Shown here one piece after another: positions 1 to 11,457 of a DNA stretch of 64,000 nt. Origin of the DNA: Aspidiotus rigidus (lineage: Eukaryota > Arthropoda > Insecta > Hemiptera > Diaspididae); the NCBI GenBank assembly GCA_035079385.1, contig JAVHKY010000012.1:6600501-6664500 (forward strand). Reading direction: 5' to 3'. Each line of letters begins with the position of its first letter. Positions within the stretch are counted from its first letter, which is position 1. The notes below the pieces were generated by a model that saw only the letters and a program-made list of their open reading frames with translations, was not told the origin of the DNA and did not search any database. Made by a program: the position numbers and the translations under genes.

Positions 1-375
1 TTGGAAGACTGCGAGTCCAAGTCCGAGTAGATCTTCCCCCTCCTCCGCAAAAAATTTGCGAGAAATGAGATATCCTTGACTTGATTTAGAATATACTAGA
101 TCAAGAATGAGGGCGAACGATCAGAGTGAGTGAGTCTCCGAAAGTTAGTTAGCTTAAGATATGTTCACAGTATACTAGACTAAGAATGGGGAAAGGCAAC
201 CCCCATAAAACAGATTCCCTATTTGCTTTGATTAACACAGTAGCCAGCAACCCCGAGCAGCTAACGAAGTAGGCTGCGAGTTTTTCTCCATTCATTAAAC
301 ATCAGAAATATTTCAAAATTCCCAAGAGCGCCAGTGATGGTTACTATTTTTATAAATCTAATTTGTTGAATGCAG
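1..375 (+). other. Intron of aminopeptidase gene A (3' part)
   Basis: Non-coding sequence that ends in a TGCAG acceptor at 371-375, directly before the first visible exon of gene A. The upstream exons, which would carry the signal peptide, GAMEN and zinc motifs, lie outside the window. The stretch near 205-235 resembles other dispersed repeats here (26150-26175 and 41475-41495 share the words for 'ATAAAACAGGTTCCCTAT' with small changes). Confidence 0.6.
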
Positions 376-2644
376 TTACGATGCGGGAGGATTGGTGAAT
401 CCTACTTTATTATGGAACGAATTCGAATTGCAATTGCGTACGAGCAATACCTCTTGGTCCAGATCCATTACGAATTTGACTGACATGATGACAAAATGGT
501 GCACACAAGTTGGATTTCCCTTGATTACACTCATGAAGCGGTCAAAACATGCCCTGATCGAACAAGTGAGTATTTGAAAAAAATATTCGGTACCTTACTC
601 GACCATTGTTAAATATTTTAACGATCCAGGAAGCCTACGATACATCCCATCGCAGTTTTCTGTTGCCGCATCCTTTGTCCACGAGTCAAACTTGGATCAT
701 TCCTATATCTTATACGACCAAAAAATCGGTGAACTTTGACAATACTCAGCCCAAGGTCATTTTGTCGTCAAAACGTGAAGTTTTACCACTGCGATTGCAG
801 CCTAATGAATGGATTATTTTCAACCTACACCAAACGGGTGAGGAAAAGTATGACGTAGATTCTATTGTCTTGGAAAACCTTCGGTGGTTTTCATTGTTTG
901 CTTTGTTCAGGTTACTATAGAGTAAATTATGATCGCGAAAACTGGAGATTGTTGACGAAACAATTACACCAAAAGCGTAGCGTTATTCCTCCAGCTAATC
1001 GGGCTCAGCTCATCGATGATTCTTTTTCGCTCGCTATTGACAAAAAAATATCGTATAAAATTCCTCTTTCATTGATGAGTTATTTGCGCACGGAGGTTGA
1101 TTTGGCGCCTTGGATTCCAGCCCTGACGAAAATGAATATTCTGATTTCACATCATCAAGGAACATCCACCGAGAAACTGCTACAGGTTTGTTCGTGAATT
1201 TTGGTTTTACGGAGAACAACCGTGCAACAGTTTTACTTTTGCTTTTCCGCTTAGGGATTTATGTCAAACCTCCTACAGCCTCATTACGCTCGCCTTGGAC
1301 TCTACTCTAAGAAATCGGATAGCCACATTTCGAAAATGATGAGATCGTGGATCGTCCCGAATGCTTGTAAAATGGGAGTTGAACTTTGCAGACGGGCTGC
1401 CAAACAAGAGTATTCCAAAAATGCTAATAGTCTTGATAAGTATGTAAACGGTAATAATTTAATTTTAGAAATTCGTGAATTTCAAACACGTGTAATCTTT
1501 GTTTCAGAATCCACGATGATATAAAACTGACAGTATTTTGTATCGCTCTCAAGAATAACGATAATCTCCAATATCTGTGGAATAGTTTGTGGCAATTATA
1601 TCAGAAATCAAAGCTGACTCGAGAAAAAGTCACTATTCTGAAAGCTTTTGGTTGTATGGAGAGTCCCCACCATATGGAAATGTAGGTACTTAATTCAGAT
1701 TTCTTAACGATTATTCGAAATGCCATAAATCCTATACTTTGTTAAAAACGGGGAACTTTCAGGTACGTACAGAAATTGGTGAGTGATGATATTCCGGTGG
1801 AGGATAAAAAATTTGTGTTTAGCGCACTGGTTTCGAGTGCATATGGTATCACTGCCATTTTGTCCTACGTTCAGAAGGCTGCGAAAAATATCACGTAAGT
1901 TGTATTCCCTTTATCGCAGGTAATGTGTTCTTCCTAATTTTAATATAAGATCAATTAATTTCAGAGACATTAGACCGAATACTTTGAAAATGCTTACATC
2001 TCTCGTGAAAATTGCTGGTCAACGTACTACCTCAAATGAACAATTACAAATAGTAAGTAAGCCTGCCTACTCATCATAAGCGAACAGATTTCAAATGCAA
2101 GGGGAAATGTTCGGGGGCGGGCTAGAAGGGGTGTCAAAAAAGATCGTGACTCTATTAGGGGAGAAGAAAACTCTATTTCTTGGCTAAGAGATAAAAGCCA
2201 GCGAAAATAAATTGATACCACATTTCAAAATTGAAACAATCAAATTTTGTCATTTTTTTTTCATTTACTACCTACGGACGGAAATTTGGTATTTTTGACT
2301 CTACGTGCGGCTGTTACGTTATGAACTGCCCACTTCAAACCATCTCGAATAGTTGACTTGACGTCTTTATTTATTGTGGGACAATGTTTGTTTTCCAGTT
2401 GGATGAATTAGTATCGGCTTCTTCCCATATAAGAGAACGTAGATTTGGACTGGGTCAATTCGTCGATACAATCGTAAATGCGCGCGAAATAACCCGAAAT
2501 TATATTGAAATGAATCGTAGCGTTCAAGAAGAGATAAAGAACGCTTTGAGCGCCATAAAAGGTTCAGTCTCGTCGACGGTACCTTTTATTTTAAGGTACA
2601 TAGGATTTTTGATCGTATTGATGACATGGACGCGATTTTTATAG
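376..2644 (+). CDS. M1 family aminopeptidase N-like, C-terminal half (gene A), 8 exons
   Basis: Eight exons join in frame: 376-565, 630-837, 911-1185, 1255-1439, 1508-1681, 1763-1894, 1965-2052 and 2399-2644. Together they give 498 residues and a TAG stop. All introns are GT-AG. The protein is the C-terminal half of an M1 zinc aminopeptidase: the beta-sandwich segment ('YYRVNYDRENW', 'PANRAQLIDDSFSLA') followed by the ERAP1_C-like helical region. The catalytic domain must lie upstream of the window. Every junction matches gene B in phase, and the exons have nearly the same sizes (190/199, 208/184, 275/284, 185/185, 174/171, 132/141, 88/88 and 246/315), so A and B are tandem duplicates. The last exon ends in a hydrophobic stretch after a small-residue run (SVSS), like a GPI-anchor signal or short membrane anchor. 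No canonical AATAAA is seen in the next 150 bases. I see no frame break in this half, so the gene looks functional. M1 enzymes remove N-terminal residues from peptides; a surface or gut location is inferred. Confidence 0.9.
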
Positions 2645-3404
2645 TTCATAAAAATATCTAGAAATGAGAGTGCAACGAAGAATTTGAAAATTGCTTGAGT
2701 TTTGCGTTGAGTGTGTTGGACATTATTGGATTACGTGTAAAATCTTTCTTATTAACCAAAAATACATATTATTTCTATAAATCGTACACACTCGTAGTGA
2801 AAGTCTGCAACTTCTCTGATGCGATTAAAGAGAAAAATCCCGAGTCCCCTAGAGCCTGAAGTTTTTCCAAGTCCTGAAAATCATGACGTGACAACTTGAA
2901 CGCGCTGCAATTTCAAGGAAGCCGTCGTCTTTCCAAGCCCCCCCCCCTATCATATATATAGCTCGGAGGTAGGAATTTTTCTAAGTACCCTTCCTATCAT
3001 ATATGGCTAGAGGGTCGAAATTTTTCCAAGTCCCCCTCCTATCATATATAGCTCGGAGGTCGGAATTTTCCAAGTCCCCCTCCCCTCTCCGTGACGTCAT
3101 CAACTTCGTGACGTTATCAACCTCGCTCGCGGACGTAAATTTCCTGGAAGTACCCCCAACAAAAGGGATAGCGGGTTCCTCGCTAAAAAAAGTCACCCTA
3201 CACGAATTTGATGAGAGGTGTCAAAATGAACAAATCGGAGTGAGGAACTATCAAAGGCATCACTTGAAAAGAAGCCATGAAATTTATCTTATGACTTGCT
3301 TTAAAAAAAAAATTACTGTATTTATAAATCAACGTGCAGTCAAATGGTCCAGAGTGGCGTTGCGTGAAAAAATTGTTTTCCATATATTAAATTAACGAAT
3401 TTTG
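2645..3404. other. Intergenic sequence with short AT/G-rich repeat array
   Basis: No coding evidence. Contains a partial tandem array at about 2930-3085 (separate entry). Short open frames at 2981-3395 overlap each other on both strands and are low-complexity shadows of the repeats. Confidence 0.5.
2930..3085 (+). repeat. Tandem repeat, about 3 copies, member of a dispersed family
   Basis: Three imperfect units of about 50-60 bases. Each has a C-rich run, CCTATCATATATA, then a GCTCGGAGGTCGGAATTTTTCCAAGT-type stretch. The same unit lies in reverse orientation, again about three times, at 41215-41425, and diverged single copies occur at 26095-26130, 34600-34715 and 54485-54530. It is non-coding and its origin is unknown. 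Confidence 0.7.
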
Positions 3405-3597
3405 CAACTAGACTCAGGATTATCGGCTCGGAGTGGGCAAATGGGGTCAATGAGGACGAACATAAATCAGATCGTGTTGTGAAAATAGGCGGATCGGTGT
3501 TTTAATGATGTTTTCATGCTTGATTGAGGGCGAGTTTGTGATGTAGAGCGAGACAGAATAGTAAAGCCACATGTTTTCGAGAGCTGGGCAAGAGGAA

Positions 3598-3885
3598 CTA
3601 CTGAACGCATAGATCGTCAGCATTGTAGTACAAGGAAATGGGCGTAAAAAGAGAAAAGATTGGGTGGAATGGGTATGGTCTATTCTTAGGTGGGTCAGAA
3701 TGAGATGCTTTAGGAAGAAAGGTTTCCAATAAGGAATCGGAGATTTCTTTAATAGATCGGCCGGAGCTTGTTGGATGATAAAGAGGATCAGAAATCATGC
3801 CAGGAGGAGAAAACGTTACTGGAAAAATCTCCGACGCCCATTTCACCGACCCCCACTTTGCCGAACCACCTGGGCGGCAAGACAC
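3598..3885 (-). pseudogene. Decayed non-LTR retrotransposon scrap (C-terminal zinc-motif region)
   Basis: The minus-strand frame ends in a 'YYNADDLCVQ' segment. It matches, at protein and DNA level, a plus-strand segment at 42130-42180 ('CLYCNADDLSVQ'), and both resemble the terminal Cys-His motif of the LINE at 9.7-11.3 kb ('CPHCLEDNLTVEHFF'). The Cys and His residues are partly lost. I read it as a fossil of a Jockey/R1-like element. The upstream part of the frame is not recognisable. Confidence 0.35.
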
Positions 3886-3889
3886 TTAG

Positions 3890-6360
3890 TCGACATTAAT
3901 TTTTCCCACATGCATCTTTTCCGACATCTGGGCAAAAAGGAGCAACATCAAATTTTATAGGGGGCCCTCCTGTATCATGGATCGTCAACATTCTTAATTA
4001 GATTCAGCCTGTCACTAAACAAAGAAAAGAAGCAGAATCACGGAAATCTTGAATCTAAATATGACGCAGTGGACTTTGCCGTAAAGCAATCATTGCGTTC
4101 ACCTTCCTTAACTGATTTCTTTCCCTCGTATTGCTCTCTAATGTTCTCCAATTACAGGAAATATTGCCGACGCCATTTCTCCGACAACCTCGGTTGCTGA
4201 CTGCTTTAAATTACGCTGACGTTGATGGTACTAAGGAACGGTAATGTTGGACTTACCGTTGTTTCAGGGTAGTCCTCTTGGGGCTGCAAAGGTTTGACCT
4301 CGATAGTCAGTTGAGGCCCAGAACAGTCGATGGGCTGTGTTGACTCATGGGTGATTTGCGTAATTCGAGTCTTGTCAGTGGTCAAACGGAGTCTTGTCTG
4401 CTCCCTTGGCATGTGCAAGACCCTCGGCTCTCCCTTGGAAGTCTTTGCGAGGGCTGGGACCCAAGAGGTCAAACCCCTGAGTTGGACTTCAGGGTACGGA
4501 CGGGCGTCATCATTGGTAAGTCTCCTGATAGCAAAGCCCAAGATATGGGACTTCCGTAGTGATCGAAACCGGCTGGTCAGGCAGTGGGAATGCTGGCTGA
4601 GTCAGGTGTCGGGGTTCTGTCGCACAAATCCGAGGCTTGAGCTGGCCTTGACTGACCCTACCCAGAGAAGTAAACACTGTAGGGCAATCGTGGGATTTGC
4701 TGTACCTGTAGACATCAGGCTACTATTGAAAGGACTCGGTGTTACATGGGTAGGTAAGAGGAGGCGACCAGAAAGTTCTACGAATGTGACAGCCGAGGCT
4801 AGGCCCTGAGTTGGTCTCAAGATGAAAGAACAGATGGAGATCTGGTCAAATCAGAGCAACGCGCGGAGGAACAGTCTAAGGCGTAGGACGTGCGTGATCG
4901 CGAGTTAGGGAAGTCAAATAGGAGTATAGTGCAGGTGTGCTCAAGTGAGTTCAATGGAAAGGCGGTGTTGGCTCAACCGTAAGATGTGTCAAGGTCGAAC
5001 AGGTGCAAGTGGAACTCAGAGCACGATAGGTTGCACTTTCGATGGGCGTCATATTTCTTAAGATCGATGTTTCTCGCTATCCATAAGAAATGGATGGAGG
5101 AGGAGCAAGAACTTCACGAGTGTGTGAAAATGAGTCTCGTTGGACGATAGGATTGGTAAGACCAGGGTCTTGGATAGCAAATGAAGAATTTGCCTCTAGG
5201 AGAGAGACAAGTGAGAAGGGAGAAGCTGCTGAACATGGAAGCGGAGTTCTCAGATGTTATCCGGAACGGAGACTGTATATCAAGTTCTGGGTCTCGACTG
5301 GGACCCGTTTGTGTGGCAGAGAAGGTGTCAGGGAAATTCTGAGGAAACGATTTTGTTGATGTTTGTACACAAAGTTTGCTGTTTTGGGAATTTCCGTAAG
5401 ATTGAGATGGATGTTAAGGATAGAGGTTAACCGAGGAGTGGATGGAAAATTAAGAAATGAAGACCTAAGTTTGAAATGACTGCCTAGACGGGTTTGACGT
5501 GACAGAAGTTGTGAATCTTAAAAGATGGAAAGATCTGAAAAAGTCAGTAGTGAGTGAAGGAACGCGGTAAAGCGGGAGAGGAAGCCTTGCCTAAGTGCGC
5601 AGGCTGAGTGAAGCGATGCATGGTGTCTACGGCAAGTCGAAGCCTGGAAGGCTGAATGGAGTTTTGTTAGAGTGGAGAAACGTAATCAAGTTGAGACTTT
5701 GTGGTAGAGTTTGTGGTTGCAGCCGGGGCGGGAAAGTGATAGGTGTTGTAGAACGTCCGAGGAATTCAGGCATTATTCTCTTAAGATGACGTCGAGGAGG
5801 TTTCGAATTCGAGGGTAAGATAGAGAAACTTGACATAGGGTTGGATGGTAATTGTGAAGTTCTGCAGTCGCAGAATAGGAAGAGGCAAAGACTGTGAGTA
5901 TCTTTTTTGGAACACTATCGGGACTATTTTCTTGTTTGCAAATCGAATACTGTGGTCAGATGATCAAGTGTAGATATTATCGGGGGAGGATTGAAGGAGT
6001 TTGGATGTATTGCCCTAAATGCGAATGTCATCTAATTTGGAGGAAATGTAGTGACGGAACGCTTCCTGGAGATCGAAGAGAATGAACTAGAGTTTTGAGT
6101 TCGAACGGAGGGTTTCCTCAATTTGTGGAGTCGAGTAAGATATGGCTTGGAGGGTGTTACGACCTTCACGGAAGTCGTTTCGATGTGGGAAAGGATGTTA
6201 TTTGATTCAATGAAGCAGAATGGTTTTATATCAAGTAGTGTTTGCCTCGGACAGAAGTTAGAGCGATAGGTCGATAAGATGCGGGGAAACAGGGATCATT
6301 ACTAGGTTTTAGTATTGGATGGGTGATAGATAATTTTCAGATGGTAGGGTAGAGGCCGTA
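3890..6360. other. Unresolved block, GC-richer from about 4200
   Basis: From about 4200 to 6350 the sequence is visibly richer in G and C, and purine-rich on the + strand, compared with the flanks. Several overlapping frames of 60-160 codons exist on both strands (for example 4330-4809 + and 4206-4541 -), but none shows a recognisable domain, a consistent frame or splice structure. The sequence adjoins the 5'-truncated Penelope-like element, so it may be part of an older retroelement or a foreign insert. I assign no function. Confidence 0.4.
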
Positions 6361-6363
6361 GGA

Positions 6364-7410
6364 TTGAGGGGGAGGCTGAGGAAGGAGAAAACGATACTTA
6401 CAAAGGCCGAAAAAGGGAATTCCATCGTTGCGATGGATAAGGCTACTTACCACTTTAAGGTGGAACAGGTTTTAAGCCAGTGCGGGGCCACTGAAAACCC
6501 CCTTTTCAATTTCCCTCACTATGTCAAGAAAGTTCGGAATGCGATCAATAAAAGTTCCGTTATCATTACAAAACCCTCACTGAAAAAACGTTTGCTCGAA
6601 CCTTTATTGTACGGGTTGCCTAAAGTTCATAAAGCCAATACTCCCATGCGGCCCGTTGTATCCTACGTCTCCTCCCCCGCCTACTCGCTCGCCAAATACC
6701 TGGACCGTTGGTTTAAATTTCATATCGAATACGAGTCTCCTTATTCCGTCAAAAATTCAGTCTCCTCGGCCAATAGGCTCAAAGATGAAATACTCCCTCC
6801 TGGTACTATTTTATGCTCCTTCGATGTGGTCGGTCTGTTTCCATACTTCCCAAAAGCGACCACCCTCCAATATTTAAGAAACCTTCTTGTTAAACGTAAT
6901 ACTCCTCAAGAAGAGTTGCAGGAGTTCTTCGACCTACTCAACGTCTGCTGGTCCCATGACAAATATTTTGAATTCCCGGAGGAAGTGGGCATTCCCATTG
7001 GATCCCCATTGGGTTCCCTTGTTTCGGAGGTCTTATGTCAAGATTTGAGGCTGACCTCTTTTCCTCGGGCCAGTCTTTCTTAAATCACGTTCACTATTGG
7101 CACAGATAAGTGGATGACGTGCTATGTGCGTGGACAGGTCCCCAAGAACTCCTTGGTGAGTTTCTTAAGTATCTAAATGCTCAGTTCCCCTCCATAAAGT
7201 TCACTTTGGAGGTCGGTAATTCTACTATCAACTTCTTGGACCTTACCATCTCCGAAAGAGATGGGGCCCATGAGTTCTCAATATACAGGAAAGATACTTC
7301 GACCGATAGCGTTTTATGGAATACTACCACGACTGTTTTTCTTTTTATCTGAAAACCAAAATGCACAGTCTGATGACCACTTTGAGATTTTATCACCAGG
7401 TCAATTAAAA
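6364..7410 (+). pseudogene. Penelope-like element reverse transcriptase, broken (PLE1)
   Basis: The translation carries the diagnostic Penelope-like RT series: 'ILTKAEKGNSIVAMDK', 'YGLPKVHKANTPMRPVVS', 'CSFDVVGLFPYFP', 'GIPIGSPLGSLVSE', then 'VDDVLCAW', 'FTLEVGNSTINFLDLTI' and 'FSIYRKDTSTDSV'. The copy is dead. The reading frame is lost between the GSPL motif and the catalytic box (about 7040-7085), and the Tyr codon of the YVDD box is a TAA stop at about 7107-7109. A further shift follows at about 7320, after which 'KMHSLMTTLR' continues in another frame. No GIY-YIG endonuclease part is visible and the 5' end is truncated, so this is an old fragment. It is unrelated in position to the better-preserved copy at 37.3-40.1 kb. 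Confidence 0.88.
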
Positions 7411-7826
7411 TAGTCTTGTTGCTTGTGAGGGTTGGAGTTTAGTAGAGAGACACTACAGCCATTCGCAAAGAGGCCTTTTTCAAGATCGAGGAAAGCTGTC
7501 CGCGTTGAAATGCTACATCTTTTATCGGGCAGTATTTGGTTCATGTACGAAATAATCCCCGTGCGAATAAATTATTATCATCGTCACATGAAAGTGCAAT
7601 AATAGAAGTACTGCCAATTGGTGGCTGCATATTTATCTGTCTTAATGATTACAAAGACAGTCATTGCCATGTGCTTCGTGATCGAGCGGTAAGAGTCGCG
7701 GTAAAATGCCATGCATTTCGCAGCCACGTGCGTCTCGCTCACGTCTATGACGCGACAGAATGAAAAACACGCTTCCTGCGAAACGCGTGACCAAAAAGCA
7801 CGCAAAAAACCTAAATGTACTGATGC
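7411..7826. other. Non-coding spacer, nothing recognised
   Basis: Lies between the Penelope-like fragment and the copia tail. Short frames exist at 7536-7763 (+) and 7584-7836 (-). The + strand one may contain decayed copia RNase H sequence, but I cannot align it to a family. Confidence 0.35.
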
Positions 7827-7960
7827 TCGGGAACACGTGCTATCGAACGAATTTAAAGTTGGAAAAATTGAGGCAAAGAAATAGATAGCTGACTTATTGA
7901 CTAAGCCTACTAAGGCGTCTGAATTTTATGTGTTTGTAGACTCTCTTATTGTGCAAATTT
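7827..7960 (+). pseudogene. Ty1/copia polyprotein C-terminus (RNase H tail)
   Basis: Reads 'REHVLSNEFKVGKIEAKK', then a TAG stop where the family has Gln, then 'IADLLTKPTKASEFY', then 'VFVDSL'. This is the closing segment of a copia RNase H domain (canonical form: short REH helix, then KEQIADxLTKPL). It is followed at 8036-8048 by a polypurine tract and the first bases of an LTR, as expected at a copia 3' end. The rest of the polyprotein is missing, so this is a 3' fragment with at least one nonsense change. Confidence 0.75.
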
Positions 7961-8035
7961 TTTTTTCTCTCTCTCTTGCTTATGTACATATTTTTCTTGC
8001 AAATTTACAATTTTTTTCCTCCCTTTTTTGTAAAT

Positions 8036-8046
8036 TTGAGGGGGAA
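8036..8046 (+). promoter_or_regulatory. Copia polypurine tract
   Basis: A TTTGAGGGGGAA run immediately before a TGTTA at 8047, the classical primer site for plus-strand synthesis next to a 3' LTR. It supports the copia call for the upstream coding tail. Confidence 0.65.
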
Positions 8047-8460
8047 TGTTAAAAATATGATTATCAGCAGTTACCCCTACCGTCTCGAGTCTCGCTATTT
8101 GGTGCGTTCACTCGTCCAGCTGTTCGTGCTTTTAGGGCTGTATGCTGTTCTTGCTCTGTTTGTGCAAACTTTCGTTGGATTATTGTAAATCGTTTTTCGT
8201 ATTCGTAGGCCTATATCGTTGCAATTTCTATTTTATAGTAGAGAATCTCCGTGAATTCTGTAATAATAATTTTTGGTTCTTCGTGTTTAATAAACCATAG
8301 TTTCTTCGTGAATTCTGGACTTTGTTTTTTACTTTGAATTCGAACTTTCTCACGAATATCGTCAGTTCGACGTATCCTTTCTCTTCAGTCAGTTATCAAG
8401 TGTGTTCGCTGAAAGTATCATGTAACTATCTGTTCATAGTTCGTATGTAAATTGTATTAT
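8047..8460 (+). repeat. Probable copia 3' LTR (end uncertain)
   Basis: Begins TGTTAAAAATATG right after the polypurine tract. It contains an AATAAA at about 8289 that would serve as the element's poly(A) signal, and an internal near-repeat of CGTGAATTCTG (about 8250 and 8310). I cannot locate the terminal CA with certainty, and no second LTR exists in the window, so the right border is a guess. Confidence 0.5.
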
Positions 8461-9689
8461 AAAAAATAAAAATTAATCGAATTGAGCGTAAGAAGCCGCT
8501 ATCAATATTCATGAAGTGAAACAAAATAAGAGGGTGAGAAATTTATTGCATTAAAATAAGACGTTATTTTTTTTTTCGTCTCCGACATAAATTCTTCCAC
8601 GCCAACGTATTTCAAGTCTTTGATATTTCCGCAGTACAAAATAATTTGAAGTCTTGAGCATGAAGAAAATAATTTACTAACAGTAACTCCAATTAAGAAA
8701 ATTACGACTGCTGAAGCCCTTACACAGCCACCAGAAAGAACCCCTCCACTACACTGTGTCAAGCTCACTTGTAAGTACTTCTCGAGCTTTCACCTATAAT
8801 AATTACTCAACGCTACTTTAAGTATCATAACATTGAGAAGCATAGAAATATAGTACTGATACCTAAAACTATATGATACACGTTCACCAAGAAGTATAGG
8901 AATCATTACTAAAGTGCTGTAGGAAACGTTCACGAAAAAGTATAGGACTCATTACCTGGTGATTTACGAGTTTCTGAATGTTAACATTTCTGGAGAGCTT
9001 TTAATGGGATTTGGAATGCACCAACACGAGTAGACTTCTACCAACAGTGTGTAAATAACACGTGCTTGAAAAAATTTTCGAACCATTGGAGAAGGAAAAA
9101 ATTGGGTGAAATCTATAAAATCATGGGTGATAAATTTCACTAGGTACCTACCTTAGATAATGAAGTACAGGTGATTTTCTATAAAAAATGCCTGAAATAC
9201 TGGTAAAATAATCACATTTTTTTTTGTCTGCACGTTTTAATGAAATACAGATGATTTCTCTAAAAATGTCTGAAATACAAGTAAAATAATCACATTATAT
9301 TTGCTGAACGATTACGCACTCTAAAAATACTGTGTAAAATAATTTTTTTTTTTTTTATTACATCCAACTATAGAGAAAAATTATAAAAGAAAAACACAAA
9401 AAAAAAAAAACAAAACAAAACAAAAAAAAGAATAGGGGGAAAAAAATTACACACATGCATAAATGTAAAAAAAAAAAAAAAAAGTGAAAACAATAGTCTC
9501 CGACATAGCAATCCGTTGTAAGGACTGGAGCCGAGTTTGATTTCTTGTATTAAAAAAGATTTTTTTTTTTTTTTTTTTTACATAAACTTAGTGTTTAATA
9601 AAGTAGAAAGGAAGAAAAGTTGAAAACAAAATATATGTAAAAGAATTTAGATGAAATAAAAATACATATAAAGGAAAACAAAAATATTC
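8461..9689. other. Intergenic, AT-rich with small local duplications
   Basis: No gene. There are two local duplications: about 8830-8960 (units containing 'CACGAAAAAGTATAGGA' and variants) and about 9160-9297 (a roughly 80-base unit ending in 'GTAAAATAATCACATT', two copies). From 9340 to 9719 the strand is dominated by A and T homopolymers. Confidence 0.5.
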
Positions 9690-11345
9690 TTTTTCTTTTT
9701 TTTTTTTTTTTTTTTTTTTGGCGTCATCGTTTGGAGTTAAACGTGGTTGTAAAAGTCAGTAGATCGTAAGTAAGTTAGAGTTGAGTCAATTGTTTCGGAG
9801 TTGTTATTGAGAGTTTGTTGTATATTAATAGAAATGTTGAGGGAAGATCGGAGAGGTTGTAAAGTCGGGCAAGAGAAAAAGTGTTCAACTGTTAAATTGT
9901 CTTCGAGACAGTGCGGACATGATGGTGGGCCAAGGTTTGCTAGAAGGTGAGTATGAGTAAGACGAGTGTGTCCTATTCTCAGTCGAGCTAAGATGACTTC
10001 CTCTCGTCTAGAATGTCTGTGGGATGAGGACCAAGAAGAGGGATTGGTTTTAATTTTTCTCAATTTGTTGTCAGTTAAATTTTTCCAAGAGGAAAGCCAA
10101 AGTTGGGAGATTAAGGAAGCGTAATATACTTTTAGGTCTTTTGCCGGTGAGAGAATAGGGTCCGTTATTTTAGGAAGAGATGTTGCTTGTTTGGCTGCTT
10201 TATCTACTGAGTCGTGAGGAGGAAAGTCAACGTGTCCAGGAATCCAAGCCAGAGTGATATGAGAGTTTATTAATTTCGTAGTGTGGAGAGCCAAAAATAT
10301 ACGTTGAATTAAGGGGTTAGTTGAGAAAGGATCTGCAATGGCTTGTAGAAACGAGAGGGAGTCAGTCAAAAGAATGTATTTTTGTTCCGGTAGTAGTTGC
10401 GCAATTTGTGATATACAGGCAAGGATACCGTTTAATTCAGCTGTGTATACCGACGCTGAATTTCGTATGCGGTATGCCTCCATTTCGTCACCAATGGAGA
10501 ACGCGTAAGATGTTCTATGGCGATATTTTGAGCCATCTGTGAGACAAAGGGTATAACCTGCAAATTCGTCGATAAGTTTTGCTATATGTTTTCGATAAAT
10601 TGAATTGCTGACTTTAGGAACTTCCGTAAGGTCTAGTCTGATATCAGGAATGGAGAAGAGCCATCGGAGGGTAGCTGTCAGGATAGGCGGAAGGGTTGAA
10701 ATTTTGAGATTACGAGCGAGAGAAGTTTCTAAGCAAGTATGGATATGTTTCGTTGGTTGACGATAAAAAATCGGATTAATTTCAGAGATTAAAGATTTGT
10801 AAACGGGGGAATTTGGAAATTGAGATATCGAAATAAGAAGATTCGAAGAGAGGGTGGATCGGCGAACAGATAGAGGTGGTTCCGCTGTCTCGGCACACAG
10901 ACTAAGACAAGGGCTCGTTCTGAATGCTCCCAAAACCAGCCTAAGAGATGAGGAATGGATTGTGTCCAAAAGAGCTAAAGACGATTTATTGTCGAGATTG
11001 TAGATAAGGGCTCCATAGTCCAGTTGTGATCGGATTAAACTTTTGTACAGATTTAGGAGTCATTTTCGGTTGCACCCCAGTCGAGGCTGAGAAAGATATT
11101 TTAGGGTATTCATCGAGCGTAAACATTTGGCTTTTAGTAATTTGATGTGTGGAATCCAAGTTAGTTTTTGATCAAGTAAGAGTCCTAGAAATTTTATTGA
11201 ATCAGTGGTTTTAATTGGAAAATTTTGAAGATAAAGTGAGGGAGTTGATGGAGGAGATTTCTTTTTTTTATGGAAGATAATTAGGAATGTTTTGTTTTGG
11301 GAAAATTGGAAGCCGCGGTCAGATGACCAAGAGGAATTGATTTAA
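9690..11345 (-). mobile_element. Non-LTR retrotransposon (Jockey/R1/I-like), 5'-truncated, LINE-A
   Basis: Minus-strand element ending in a poly(A) tail (T run at about 9697-9719). The open frame 9737-11057 encodes the end of the RT ('YKSLIRSQLDYGALIY'), an RNase H domain and a C-terminal Cys-His motif. RNase H residues are visible: Asp in 'TDGSK', Glu in 'AELNGI', Asp in 'TDSLS', and His and Asp in 'WIPGHVDFPPHDSVDKAAK'. The end motif is 'CPHCLEDNLTVEHFFSCP'. Upstream, the frame continues through one TGA (at 11060-11062, where LINEs usually have a codon) to about 11339, with 'FLGLLLDQKLTWIPHIK' of the RT thumb. The catalytic RT core and endonuclease are absent. The copy is 5'-truncated, typical of incomplete target-primed reverse transcription, and fairly young given a single stop. 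Confidence 0.88.
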
Positions 11346-11457
11346 TCGCTCTTTAGAATTTAAAGAAAGCAAATCATAAAAAAAAAAAAAAGGGGGTTGG
11401 AAAGAGGATGGCTACTGGGCCTTACCTCGAAGGAAAAACGGAAAAAATGAATTGAAT

